In this document: in pieces, positions 25,351 to 33,790 of the stretch
Position numbering within the stretch: position 1 is the stretch's first letter
Layout of the letters: the number at the start of each line of letters is the position of its first letter
Source: Cellulosimicrobium composti
GTDB lineage: Bacteria; Actinomycetota; Actinomycetes; Actinomycetales; Cellulomonadaceae
Length of the DNA stretch: 61,046 nucleotides
Direction: 5' to 3'
Assembly: GCF_009711085.1 (NCBI RefSeq)
Contig: NZ_WMKA01000011.1
Span: 1 to 61,046 of the forward strand
Notes under the pieces: generated by a model
The model's input: only the letters and a program-made list of their open reading frames with translations
Database searches by the model: none
What the model was told of the DNA's origin: nothing
Made by a program: the position numbers and the translations under genes

Positions 25351-26091
25351 ATGACTGTGAGGACGGCCGCGGAGCTCGCCGCGGTCGAGGACCCTGCGTG
25401 GCCGACGCTCTCCCGCATGCTCGGGCGCGCCGGCGTGGAGGTCGTCCCGCCTCCCGCGTGGTCGCTCGAGGTCCTCTACCGCCTCCAGGTCACGGTCCGC
25501 TCCACGCTCGGGGCGCTCGCGCTGCACACGGGCGGGGTGCTCGTCGACGGCGGGTGGCTCCGGATCATCGGCGGGGGCGGCGCCGGGCTGCCCGACCTCG
25601 CGACCGTCAACGGGCTGGGCGAGCCCGGTCCCGACAGCGTCGCCCCGGCCGTCCTCGTCGTCGCGTACGACGTGCTCGGCGGCACGTTCGCGATCAACGG
25701 CGGCGGGCTGCCGGGACCGCTGGGCAACGTCCACTACTTCGCGCCCGACTCGCTCTCGTGGGTCGACCTCGGGTTCGGCCAGGCCGCGTTCCTCGAGTGG
25801 GCGGTGAGCGGCGGGACCACCGAGTTCTACGCACCCGTCCGCTGGCCGGGGTGGTACGAGGAGGTCGGCGGCGTCCGTCTCGACGAGGGCCTGAGCCTCT
25901 ACCCGCCGCTGTGGTCGGAGGAGGGGCGCGACGTCGCGCGGTCGTCGCGCACGACGGTGCCCCTCGGCGAGCTCGTGGACTGGCACTTCGAGATGGCCGA
26001 GCGCATGGCGCCCGTCGACGACTACGTGCGCGACGCCGACGAGCACCTCGACGGGTACGGCACGTGGCCCGCCGAGGGCTACCGGCCGTAG
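25351..26091 (+). CDS. DUF2625 family protein
   Basis: A 246-residue protein matching the DUF2625 family by its start (AAELAAVEDPAWPTLSRML), its central run RIIGGGGAGLPDLATVNGLG and its FAINGGGLPGPLGNVHYFAPDSLSWVDLG stretch. No catalytic function is known; the fold resembles SMI1/KNR4-like proteins. No signal peptide. ATG at 25351 lies 6 nt after CATGAT, which may be a -10 box of a leaderless transcript. It is divergent from DUF4232 and convergent with the ECF41 operon. Confidence 0.8.
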   Translation: MTVRTAAELAAVEDPAWPTLSRMLGRAGVEVVPPPAWSLEVLYRLQVTVRSTLGALALHTGGVLVDGGWLRIIGGGGAGLPDLATVNGLGEPGPDSVAPAVLVVAYDVLGGTFAINGGGLPGPLGNVHYFAPDSLSWVDLGFGQAAFLEWAVSGGTTEFYAPVRWPGWYEEVGGVRLDEGLSLYPPLWSEEGRDVARSSRTTVPLGELVDWHFEMAERMAPVDDYVRDADEHLDGYGTWPAEGYRP

Positions 26092-26098
26092 GCCGCGG

Positions 26099-27052
26099 TC
26101 ACGCGCCGCCCGCGTCGAGCAGGTCCTGCGGCACCGCCCCGAGCTTGTCGGGGTTGCGCACGATGTCGAGCGCGGTGATGCGCCCGGTCGCGACCGTGAA
26201 CGACATGACCGTGAGCACGCCCGACACGTCGCGCACGAGCAGGCCCGGCGTACCGTTGACGTCCACCACGCGCAGCGTCTCGGGCGGCTTGCGCAGGTAG
26301 GTGAGGAGCACGCGGCCCGCGGGCTCCGCGCCGTGGATCGTGCGCCGCAGGGTGCGGACCTTGCCGCCGCCGTCGCCGCGCAGCACGACGTCGGGGTCGA
26401 GCAGGCCGAGCAGCGCGGGCAGGTCCTGGCCCACGCACGCGGCGACGAACGCCTCGACGACCTGCTGCTGCTCGGCGCGCGTCGCCCGGCGGCGCGGGCG
26501 CCCGGCCTCGACGTCCTTGCGGGCGCGCGCGGCGAGCTGGCGCACCGCCGCGGGCGAGCGTCCGACGACGTCGCCCACCTCCTCGAACGGGAGCCCGAAG
26601 ACGTCGTGCAGGACGAACGCGACGCGCTGCGCGGGGGAGAGGCGCTCGAGCACGACGAGGAGCGCCATGCTCACCTCCTCGTCGAGCGTCACGCGGTCCG
26701 CCGGGTCGGCCGCGACGGTCGACGTCGCGGCGGTCGCCACGGGGGACGCCGCTCCGGGCGGGGTGACGACGGGCTCGGGGAGCCAGGTCCCGACGTACCG
26801 CTCGCGCCGCACGCGCGCGCTGCCGAGCACGTCGAGCGCGAGGCGGCCGACCGTCGTGGTGAGCCACGCTGCGAGGTTACGGATCGACGCGGGGTCCTGC
26901 GTGCGCAGCCGCAGCCATGCGTCCTGGACGCAGTCCTCGGCGTCCGACCACGACCCGGTGGTCGCGTAGGCGAGGCGCAGGAGCCGGGGCCGCTCGGCCT
27001 GGAACGCACGCGCGACCTCCTCCGGCCCGGTCGTCGCGTCCGGCCCGGTCAT
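26099..27052 (-). CDS. ECF41-family RNA polymerase sigma factor (SigJ-like)
   Basis: A 317-residue sigma-70 factor. Region 2 is about residues 12-80 (LRLAYATTGSWSDAEDCVQDAWLRL), region 4 about 130-185 (SPAQRVAFVLHDVFGLPFEEVGDVV). A SnoaL-like C-terminal domain carries the ECF41 motif DGGGKVRTL near residue 225. In ECF41 this extension replaces a separate anti-sigma factor. ECF41 genes sit next to an oxidoreductase, epimerase or carboxymuconolactone decarboxylase gene; here the partner is the SDR/NmrA protein, whose stop overlaps the sigma start by 4 nt. Confidence 0.95.
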   Translation of the reverse strand: MTGPDATTGPEEVARAFQAERPRLLRLAYATTGSWSDAEDCVQDAWLRLRTQDPASIRNLAAWLTTTVGRLALDVLGSARVRRERYVGTWLPEPVVTPPGAASPVATAATSTVAADPADRVTLDEEVSMALLVVLERLSPAQRVAFVLHDVFGLPFEEVGDVVGRSPAAVRQLAARARKDVEAGRPRRRATRAEQQQVVEAFVAACVGQDLPALLGLLDPDVVLRGDGGGKVRTLRRTIHGAEPAGRVLLTYLRKPPETLRVVDVNGTPGLLVRDVSGVLTVMSFTVATGRITALDIVRNPDKLGAVPQDLLDAGGA

Positions 27053-27819
27053 CGCGCGGACGCGCGCAGCGTGCGCTGCACGGCCAGCCAGTCGCGGAAC
27101 GTCGTGGTGCCGCGCGCATCCGGGTGCGGGTCGACGAGCGCGCCCGTGCGCAGCGCGCGCCCCAGCGCCCCGGGCAGGGGGACCCGCAGCGGCAGCGCGC
27201 GGGACCCCGTGGCCGCGCGCCACGCGCGCGCGGCGTCGCGCAGGTCGAGCACCTCGGGCCCGGTGACGGACGTGGTGCCGTCTTGCGGCTCGCGCGTCGC
27301 GGCGTCCGCGACGGCCGCCGCGGCCTCGGCCGCCGCGACGGGCTGCACGGCGGCGCGCAGGAGCGGCACGACGCCGCGGCTCGCGGCGCCCGCGAGGGTC
27401 CCGGCGACGAACTCGTGGAACTGCGTCGCGGCCACGACCGTCCACGGCACGCCGCCCGCCGCGACCGCCTCCTCCTGCTCGACCTTGACGCGGTAGTAGG
27501 CCATCGGCACATCGTGGCACCCCACGATCGAGACGACGACGTGGTGGCGCACCCCGGCGTCGCGCTCGGCGGCGAGCAGCCGCTGCGTCCCGCCGACGAG
27601 CGTCGCGCGCGCCCGCGCGACGGGCGTGCTGGCGTTGCTCGCGTCCACGACGACCTCGATCCCGTCGAGCGCGGCCGCGAGGCCCGTCCCCGTCGTGACG
27701 TCCACGGGGTAGTGCTCCGCGTGCCTGCTCAGGGTGCGTACCTCGTGCCCGCGCGCGCTCAGCTCCGCGACCACGTGCCGACCGATCGTCCCCGTCCCAC
27801 CTGTCACTGCGATCCTCAT
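27049..27819 (-). CDS. SDR/NmrA-like NAD(P)-binding oxidoreductase, ECF41 partner
   Basis: A 256-residue atypical short-chain dehydrogenase. The dinucleotide motif TGGTGTIG is at residues 6-13 and the YxxxK-like motif is in YYRVKVEQE at about 105. The remainder fits NmrA-type sugar epimerase or dehydratase relatives. ATG at 27819 is chosen because it directly precedes the Rossmann strand and lies at the predicted transcription start of an ECF41 promoter. It is cotranscribed with the sigma gene. The substrate is unknown. Confidence 0.88.
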   Translation of the reverse strand: MRIAVTGGTGTIGRHVVAELSARGHEVRTLSRHAEHYPVDVTTGTGLAAALDGIEVVVDASNASTPVARARATLVGGTQRLLAAERDAGVRHHVVVSIVGCHDVPMAYYRVKVEQEEAVAAGGVPWTVVAATQFHEFVAGTLAGAASRGVVPLLRAAVQPVAAAEAAAAVADAATREPQDGTTSVTGPEVLDLRDAARAWRAATGSRALPLRVPLPGALGRALRTGALVDPHPDARGTTTFRDWLAVQRTLRASAR

Positions 27820-27827
27820 GCCCGTAC

Positions 27828-27854
27828 GACGAAGCAGGGGCCTCCCGTGTGACA
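27828..27854 (-). promoter_or_regulatory. ECF41-type promoter of the SDR-sigma operon
   Basis: Reading leftwards: TGTCACA (complement of 27848-27854), exactly 16 bp, then CGTC (complement of 27828-27831). This equals the published ECF41 consensus TGTCACA-N16-CGTC. The predicted start of transcription falls at or next to the ATG (27819). It implies autoregulation by the adjacent sigma factor. Confidence 0.8.
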
Positions 27855-27871
27855 TCGCCGCACACCGACGA

Positions 27872-27887
27872 CACTTGTATACAAGTG
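27872..27887 (+). promoter_or_regulatory. Palindromic operator of the prp-operon GntR regulator
   Basis: CACTTGTATACAAGTG is a perfect 16-bp palindrome, 26 nt before the GTG of the GntR gene. It overlaps the expected -35 position; CACGAT (27902-27907) could be the -10 of a leaderless transcript. The TTGTATACAA core resembles known FadR/GntR-type operators. Confidence 0.7.
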
Positions 27888-27913
27888 CGCAATCGCTGTG
27901 GCACGATGGCCGG

Positions 27914-28633
27914 GTGACGACGACGCCCGACCTGCGCGCCGCCGGGCCGGCGCCCGGCGACGCCGGGCTCACGCGCCGCCAGTCCGGGGCCCGCGCCGTC
28001 TACGACCTCCTGCGCGGGCGCATCATCGACGGCACGCTCGCGCCCGACGCGCGCCTCACCGAGCCCGTGCTGTCCGCCGAGCTCGGCGTCTCCCGCACCC
28101 CCGTGCGCGAGGCGCTGCGCCTGCTCCAGGCGGAGGCGCTCGTCGTCGAGCTCCCCACCGGGGGAGTGCGCGTCGCGCCGCTCGACGTCGCGGACGCGCG
28201 CCGCGTCTACGACGTCCGGGCCCGCCTCGAGGGCCTGCTCGCACGGGACGCGTGCGAGCGCGCGACGCCCGACGACGTCGCCCGGCTCGCCCGGCTCGTC
28301 GCGCTCATGGACGCCGTGCGCGACCACGAGGACGAGGTGCTGCGCGTCGGCGCCCAGTTCCACGGCGAGATCGAGGCGCTCGCGGACAACCGCTGGGGGT
28401 CGGCGCTCCTGCGCCAGATCCGCGGCCACGTCGACCGGTACCGCGCGCTCGCCGCGCGCCGCCGCGTCGGCACGACCGACCACGTGGACGAGCACCGCGC
28501 CGTCGCCGACGCGATCGCGAGCCGCGACCCCGGTGCGGCCGAGGCCGCGATGCGCGCCCACATCGAACGCAGCGCCGCCCTCGCCGAGCAGTCGCTGCGC
28601 GGCGCCGGGTCGGCGACCGACGACCTCCCCTGA
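27914..28633 (+). CDS. GntR-family regulator (FadR/FCD type) of the methylcitrate operon
   Basis: A 239-residue GntR protein. The winged helix at about 18-85 includes [18 protein letters not shown] and the recognition helix [19 protein letters not shown]. An FCD-type ligand domain follows ([24 protein letters not shown]), with His residues in [10 protein letters not shown] suited to metal and organic-acid binding. It lies 29 nt upstream of prpD, so propionate or methylcitrate is the likely effector (inference). GTG at 27914 is chosen as the first start after the -10. Confidence 0.92.
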   Translation: MTTTPDLRAAGPAPGDAGLTRRQSGARAVYDLLRGRIIDGTLAPDARLTEPVLSAELGVSRTPVREALRLLQAEALVVELPTGGVRVAPLDVADARRVYDVRARLEGLLARDACERATPDDVARLARLVALMDAVRDHEDEVLRVGAQFHGEIEALADNRWGSALLRQIRGHVDRYRALAARRRVGTTDHVDEHRAVADAIASRDPGAAEAAMRAHIERSAALAEQSLRGAGSATDDLP

Positions 28634-28662
28634 CCACCCACCACCGCACGACGGAGACACCG

Positions 28663-30276
28663 ATGCCGTACACCCACCACCTGCGCGTCTACCCCAGCGC
28701 GGAGCCGCTCGACCGCGCCGACCAGCTCGCGTGGAAGCTCGCCGAGCTCGCGACCGACCCGGTCGAGGTCACGCCTGAGGTCGTCGACATGGTGATCAAC
28801 CGCGTCATCGACAACGCGGCCGTCGCCGCCGCCAGCCTGACGCGCGGCCCGGCCGTCGCGGCGCGCGGACAGGCTCTCGCGCACCCGTACACGCCGGGCG
28901 CGACGGTGTTCGGCTGCGGGCTCGACACCCGCACGAGCCCCGAGTGGGCGGCGTGGGCGAACGGCGTCGCGGTGCGCGAGCTCGACTTCCACGACACGTT
29001 CCTCGCCGCGGAGTACTCGCACCCGGGCGACAACATCCCGCCGATCCTCGCCGTCGCGCAGCACGCCGGGTCCGACGGCGCCGCCGTGGTCCGCGCGATC
29101 GCGACCGGGTACGAGGTCCAGGTCGACCTCGTCCGCGCGATCAGCCTCCACCGGCACAAGATCGACCACGTGGCGCACCTCGGGCCGTCGGCCGCCGCGG
29201 GCATCGGGACGCTGCTCGGCCTCGACACCGAGACGGTCTTCCAGGCGATCGGCCAGGCGCTGCACACGACGACGGCCACGCGCCAGTCCCGCAAGGGCCA
29301 GATCTCCACGTGGAAGGCGCACGCCCCGGCGTTCGCGGGCAAGGTCGCGGTCGAGGCCGTCGACCGCGCGATGCGCGGCCAGACGTCGCCCGAGCCGATC
29401 TACGAGGGCGAGGACGGCGTCGTCGCGTGGCTGCTCGACGGCCCGGACGCGTCGTACGACGTCGTGCTCCCCGCGCCGGGGGAGCCGAAGACCGCGATCC
29501 TCGACACGTACACCAAGGAGCACTCGGCGGAGTACCAGTCGCAGGCGCTCATCGACCTCGCCCGCGCGCTGCACGACGAGCACCCGTGGCTCGCCGACCC
29601 CGACAACGTGACGAGCATCGTCATCCACACGAGCCACCACACGCACTACGTCATCGGGTCGGGCGCGAACGACCCGCAGAAGTACGACCCCACGGCGTCG
29701 CGCGAGACGCTCGACCACTCGATCCCGTACATCTTCGCGGTCGCGCTGCAGGACGGCGGCTGGCACCACGTCGACTCGTACACCCCCGAGCGCGCGGGCC
29801 GCCCCGACACGGTCGCGCTGTGGGCGAAGGTCACCACGGCCGAGGACCCCGAGTGGACGCGCCGCTACCACTCGACCGACCCGGCCGAGAAGGCGTTCGG
29901 CGGGCGCGTGGAGATCGAGCTCGCCGACGGCGGTCGCCTCGTCCGCGAGATCGCCGTCGCCGACGCGCACCCGCTCGGCGCGCGCCCGTTCGGGCGCGAG
30001 CAGTACGTGAAGAAGTTCCGCACGCTCGCCGCGGGCGTCCTGGAGGACGCCGAGATCGAGCGCTTCCTCGACCTCGCGCAGCGCCTCCCGTCGCTCACGC
30101 CCGCCGAGGTGCGCGAGCTGACGATCGTCGGGCGGCCCGGGCTGCTCGACTCCGTCCCGACGCCGACCGGGCTCTTCGAGCTCGGGCGCGACGACGCCCC
30201 CGCCCACGGTGAGTTCGAGGGCGACGGGTTCACCATGCACGAGGCCGACGAGACGACCGAGGGAGAGGCGCGCTGA
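28663..30276 (+). CDS. prpD: 2-methylcitrate dehydratase (MmgE/PrpD family)
   Basis: Dehydrates 2-methylcitrate to 2-methyl-cis-aconitate in propionyl-CoA breakdown. The 537-residue protein shows the MmgE/PrpD core with [10 protein letters not shown]-like [24 protein letters not shown] near residue 107 and [17 protein letters not shown] near residue 215. It is slightly longer than Escherichia coli PrpD. GGAG precedes the ATG. Its stop shares a base with the prpB start (TGATG). Order is gntR-prpD-prpB-prpC. Confidence 0.96.
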   Translation: MPYTHHLRVYPSAEPLDRADQLAWKLAELATDPVEVTPEVVDMVINRVIDNAAVAAASLTRGPAVAARGQALAHPYTPGATVFGCGLDTRTSPEWAAWANGVAVRELDFHDTFLAAEYSHPGDNIPPILAVAQHAGSDGAAVVRAIATGYEVQVDLVRAISLHRHKIDHVAHLGPSAAAGIGTLLGLDTETVFQAIGQALHTTTATRQSRKGQISTWKAHAPAFAGKVAVEAVDRAMRGQTSPEPIYEGEDGVVAWLLDGPDASYDVVLPAPGEPKTAILDTYTKEHSAEYQSQALIDLARALHDEHPWLADPDNVTSIVIHTSHHTHYVIGSGANDPQKYDPTASRETLDHSIPYIFAVALQDGGWHHVDSYTPERAGRPDTVALWAKVTTAEDPEWTRRYHSTDPAEKAFGGRVEIELADGGRLVREIAVADAHPLGARPFGREQYVKKFRTLAAGVLEDAEIERFLDLAQRLPSLTPAEVRELTIVGRPGLLDSVPTPTGLFELGRDDAPAHGEFEGDGFTMHEADETTEGEAR

Positions 30277-31193
30277 TGCTGTACAGCCAGGTGACGCCGT
30301 CGGACAAGCGGCGCGCGTTCCGCGCGGCGCTCGAGGCCGCGGCGACGACGGGGGAGCCGCTGCGGCTCCCGGGCGCGTTCAACCCGCTCTCCGCGCGCCT
30401 GATCCAGGACAAGGGCTTCGAGGGCGTGTACGTGTCCGGGGCCGTGCTGTCGGCGGACCTCGGCCTGCCCGACATCGGCCTGACGACCCTCACCGAGGTC
30501 GCGGGCCGATCCCAGCAGATCGCGCGCGTGATCGACCTGCCCGCGCTCGTCGACGCCGACACCGGGTTCGGCGAGCCGATGAACGTCGCGCGCACCGTCC
30601 AGGCGCTCGAGGACGCGGGCGTCGCGGGCGCGCACGTCGAGGACCAGGTCAACCCCAAGCGGTGCGGCCACCTCGACGGCAAGGAGGTCGTCGGTCTCGA
30701 CGAGGCGGCCAAGCGCGTCCGCGCGGCCGCCGACGCGCGCAGGGATCCCGGCTTCCTGATCATGGCGCGCACCGACGTGCGCGGCACGATCCCGGGCGAC
30801 GCCGGGCTCCGGGCCGCGATCGACCGCGCCAAGGCGCTCGTCGACGCGGGCGCGGACGCGATCTTCCCCGAGGCGATGAAGGACCTGTCGGAGTTCGAGG
30901 CCGTCGCGTCCGCCGTCGACGTCCCCGTGCTCGCCAACATGACCGAGTTCGGCAAGTCCGAGCTCTTCACGCGCCGCCAGCTCGGCGACGCCGGCGTCCG
31001 CCTGATCATCTACCCCGTGACGCTCCTGCGCGTCGCGATGGGCGCGACCGAGCGGGCGCTCGACGAGATCGCCGAGACCGGCACCCAGGCGGGGCAGGTC
31101 GAGGGCATGCAGACGCGGGCACGCCTCTACGAGCTGCTCGACTACGCCGCCTACAACACGTTCGACGAGGGCATCTTCACCTACCGGCCCTGA
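30276..31193 (+). CDS. prpB: 2-methylisocitrate lyase
   Basis: Cleaves 2-methylisocitrate to pyruvate and succinate. The 305-residue protein is of the isocitrate lyase/PEP mutase superfamily: the catalytic cysteine is in NPKRCGHLDGKEV near residue 128, and the metal site includes LVDADTGFGEP near residue 90. Overlap with prpD by one base ensures coupled translation. Confidence 0.97.
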   Translation: MLYSQVTPSDKRRAFRAALEAAATTGEPLRLPGAFNPLSARLIQDKGFEGVYVSGAVLSADLGLPDIGLTTLTEVAGRSQQIARVIDLPALVDADTGFGEPMNVARTVQALEDAGVAGAHVEDQVNPKRCGHLDGKEVVGLDEAAKRVRAAADARRDPGFLIMARTDVRGTIPGDAGLRAAIDRAKALVDAGADAIFPEAMKDLSEFEAVASAVDVPVLANMTEFGKSELFTRRQLGDAGVRLIIYPVTLLRVAMGATERALDEIAETGTQAGQVEGMQTRARLYELLDYAAYNTFDEGIFTYRP

Positions 31194-31272
31194 CCACCGA
31201 CCGGTGCCGCGGCCGCTCCGCCCGGCCGTGGCACCGGCACCCGCGACCCGTGCCGCACGAAGGAGTGACCGC

Positions 31273-32409
31273 ATGACCACCCCCACCGCACCGACCACCG
31301 ACGCACCCGAGATCCGCAAGGGGCTCGCCGGCGTCGTCGTCGACGTCACGTCGATCTCCAAGGTCAACCCCGAGACGAACTCGCTGCTCTACCGCGGCTA
31401 CCCCGTCCAGGACCTCGCCGCGCGCCGCAGCTTCGAGGAGGTCGCCTACCTCCTGTGGCACGGCGAGCTCCCCACGCCCGAGCAGCTCGCCGAGCAGACC
31501 GCCGTCGAGCGCGCCCACCGCGCCCTGCCGGGCAACGTCCGCAACGCGATCCTCGAGCTCCCGACGACGTGCCACCCCATGGACGTGTGCCGCACCGCGA
31601 TCTCCCAGCTCGGCGCGCACGACCCCGATGCCGAGGACTCCTCGCCCGAGGCCGAGCAGGCGAAGGCGCTGCGCCTGTGGGCCGTGCTGCCCGCCGTCGT
31701 CGCGCTCGACCAGCGCCGCCGTCGCGGCCAGCAGATCGTCGACCCGCGCGACGACCTCACCTACGCCGAGAACTTCCTGTGGATGACGTTCGGCGAGGAG
31801 CCCGAGCCCGCGGTCGTGCGCGCGTTCGAGGTGTCGATGGTGCTGTACGCCGAGCACTCGTTCAACGCGTCCACGTTCACCGCGCGCGTCATCACGTCCA
31901 CGCTGTCCGACCTGCACTCCGCGGTGACCGGCGCCGTCGGCGCGCTCAAGGGCCCGCTCCACGGCGGCGCGAACGAGGCCGTCATGGCGACGTTCGCCGA
32001 GATCGGCACCGCCGACCGCGCTGCGGCGTGGCTCGACGACGCGCTCGCGCACAAGCGCAAGATCATGGGCTTCGGGCACCGCGTCTACAAGCACGGCGAC
32101 TCGCGCGTGCCCACGATGCGCGCGACGCTCGACGACCTCGTCGCGCACTACGGCCGCCAGGACCTCCTCGACCTGTACACCGCGCTCGAGGCCGCGATGA
32201 CCGAGCGCAAGGGCATCCTGCCGAACCTCGACTACCCGGCCGGACCGGCGTACCACCTCATGGGCTTCGACACCCCGATGTTCACGCCGCTGTTCGTCGC
32301 GTCGCGCGTCGTCGGCTGGACGGCGCACGTCATGGAGCAGCGCGCAGCCAACGCGCTCATCCGCCCCCTGAGCGAGTACGTGGGCCCGGAGCAGCGCGAG
32401 CTCCCCTGA
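31273..32409 (+). CDS. prpC: 2-methylcitrate synthase
   Basis: Condenses propionyl-CoA with oxaloacetate; family members may also act as citrate synthases. The 378-residue protein has the citrate synthase histidines in LHGGANEAVM (about 237) and GFGHRVYKHGDSR (about 275-280), and the catalytic Asp in the C-terminal third (GFDTPMFTPLF region). GAAGGAG precedes the ATG at 31273. The 79-nt gap after prpB shows no hairpin, so all three are probably one transcript. Its context with prpD and prpB supports the methylcitrate role. Confidence 0.95.
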   Translation: MTTPTAPTTDAPEIRKGLAGVVVDVTSISKVNPETNSLLYRGYPVQDLAARRSFEEVAYLLWHGELPTPEQLAEQTAVERAHRALPGNVRNAILELPTTCHPMDVCRTAISQLGAHDPDAEDSSPEAEQAKALRLWAVLPAVVALDQRRRRGQQIVDPRDDLTYAENFLWMTFGEEPEPAVVRAFEVSMVLYAEHSFNASTFTARVITSTLSDLHSAVTGAVGALKGPLHGGANEAVMATFAEIGTADRAAAWLDDALAHKRKIMGFGHRVYKHGDSRVPTMRATLDDLVAHYGRQDLLDLYTALEAAMTERKGILPNLDYPAGPAYHLMGFDTPMFTPLFVASRVVGWTAHVMEQRAANALIRPLSEYVGPEQRELP

Positions 32410-32412
32410 CCC

Positions 32413-32472
32413 GCCGAACATGCGGTTGCCGCCCGTCAGGAGAGTGGGACGGGCGGCAACCGCATGTTCGGC
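32413..32472. repeat. Palindromic intergenic element, copy 2 (bidirectional terminator)
   Basis: A perfect 25-bp inverted repeat (32413-32437 with 32448-32472) around a 10-nt loop starts 4 nt after prpC and lies between convergent genes. Its outer 13 nt, GCCGAACATGCGG, also form the ends of the element at 17562-17621. Confidence 0.8.
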
Positions 32473-32482
32473 GCACGGGGAG

Positions 32483-33715
32483 TCAGCCGACGAACGACTC
32501 CAGCGCGGCGCGGTCGACGGCCTCGCGGTGGATGAGGGCCTTGACGTCCTCCATGCGGTCCCAGACGTTGACGGCCATGCCGGCCTCGACCCGGCCGTCC
32601 TTGACCCAGAACGCCACGAGCTCGCGGTCGGGGAGGGAGCCGGAGACGACGACCTCGTCGTACGCGTCCGGGCCCGCGACGAAGCCGAGGTACTCCATGC
32701 CGACGTCGTACTGGTCGGAGAAGAAGTAGGGGAGCTCGGGGTAGGGGTCGGTCGCGCCGAGCATCGCGCGCGCCGCGTGCGGGCCCTGGTTGAGCGCGGT
32801 CGCCCAGTGCTCGACGCGGACCGACCGCCCGTACCGCGCGGTCGGCACGCTCGCGATGTCGCCGGCGACGAAGACGTCGGGATCGGTCGTCTGGAGCGTC
32901 GCGGAGGCGACGACGCCGCCCGTCGTGGAGTCGAGCGCGAGGCCCGCGTCCCGGGCGAGCGCGACGTTCGGGACCGCGCCGACGGCGACGAGCACGAGGT
33001 CGGCGTCGACGTGCGTGCCGTCGGCGATGTCGACGCCGGTCGCGCGGCCGCCCTCGCCGGAGATGCCCGTGACCTGAGCGCGGCGGTGCAGGTGGACGCC
33101 GTGGTCGGTGTGGACCTGGCCGTAGAGCTCGCCCATCTCCGGCCCGAGCACGCGCTCGAGCGGGTGGGCGCCGAGACCGATCACGGTGACGTCGAGGCCG
33201 ATCGTGCGGGCCGACGCCGCGATCTCCAGCCCGATCCACCCGTCGCCGACGATCGCCAGCCGACCCTTACCGTCCTCGTGGGCGGCGCGCAGCGCGGCGG
33301 CGAGGGACTCGGAGTCGTCGAGCGTGCGGAGCTCGTGCACGCCGTCCAGGTCGACGCCCGGCAGCGGGATGCGCCGGGGGTCGGAGCCGGTGGCGAGCAA
33401 CAGCCTGTCGTACGGCAGCGACCGGCCGTCGTCGAGCGTCACGCTCCGCGCGCCGAGGTCGAGCGCGGTCGCCTCGGTCCCGGTGAGGAGCTCGACGTCG
33501 TGCTCGGCGTACCAGCCCGCGGCGAGAGGGAACACGGAGTCCCGCTCGACCTCGCCGCGCAGGTAGTCCTTCGACAGCGGCGGGCGCTCGTACGGGTGGT
33601 GCGGCTCCCGCGCGACGACGGTGAGCCCGCCGTCGTACCCCTCGTCGCGGAGGGTCTCGACCGCCTTCGCGGCGGCGAGGCCGCCTCCGACGACGACGTG
33701 GCGTCCGGCGCTCAT
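32483..33715 (-). CDS. FAD-dependent ferredoxin reductase-like oxidoreductase
   Basis: A 410-residue flavoprotein of the rhodocoxin/putidaredoxin reductase type. FAD binding is at VVVGGGLAAAKAVETLR (7-23), the conserved ERPPLSKDYLRG follows near residue 43, the NAD(P)H motif is VGDGWIGLEIAAS near residue 155, and the second FAD motif is DVFVAGDIASVP near residue 285. It would pass electrons from NAD(P)H to a ferredoxin, but no ferredoxin or P450 gene is adjacent. It lies 75 nt after the NDH-2-like gene on the same strand. Confidence 0.92.
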   Translation of the reverse strand: MSAGRHVVVGGGLAAAKAVETLRDEGYDGGLTVVAREPHHPYERPPLSKDYLRGEVERDSVFPLAAGWYAEHDVELLTGTEATALDLGARSVTLDDGRSLPYDRLLLATGSDPRRIPLPGVDLDGVHELRTLDDSESLAAALRAAHEDGKGRLAIVGDGWIGLEIAASARTIGLDVTVIGLGAHPLERVLGPEMGELYGQVHTDHGVHLHRRAQVTGISGEGGRATGVDIADGTHVDADLVLVAVGAVPNVALARDAGLALDSTTGGVVASATLQTTDPDVFVAGDIASVPTARYGRSVRVEHWATALNQGPHAARAMLGATDPYPELPYFFSDQYDVGMEYLGFVAGPDAYDEVVVSGSLPDRELVAFWVKDGRVEAGMAVNVWDRMEDVKALIHREAVDRAALESFVG

Positions 33716-33790
33716 GACGACCTCCGCGATCCTGGGGAACGGCGACGGGCTCAGTCTCGCGCGTTCGCCCGCGCAGCGCCCGGCGTGCGG

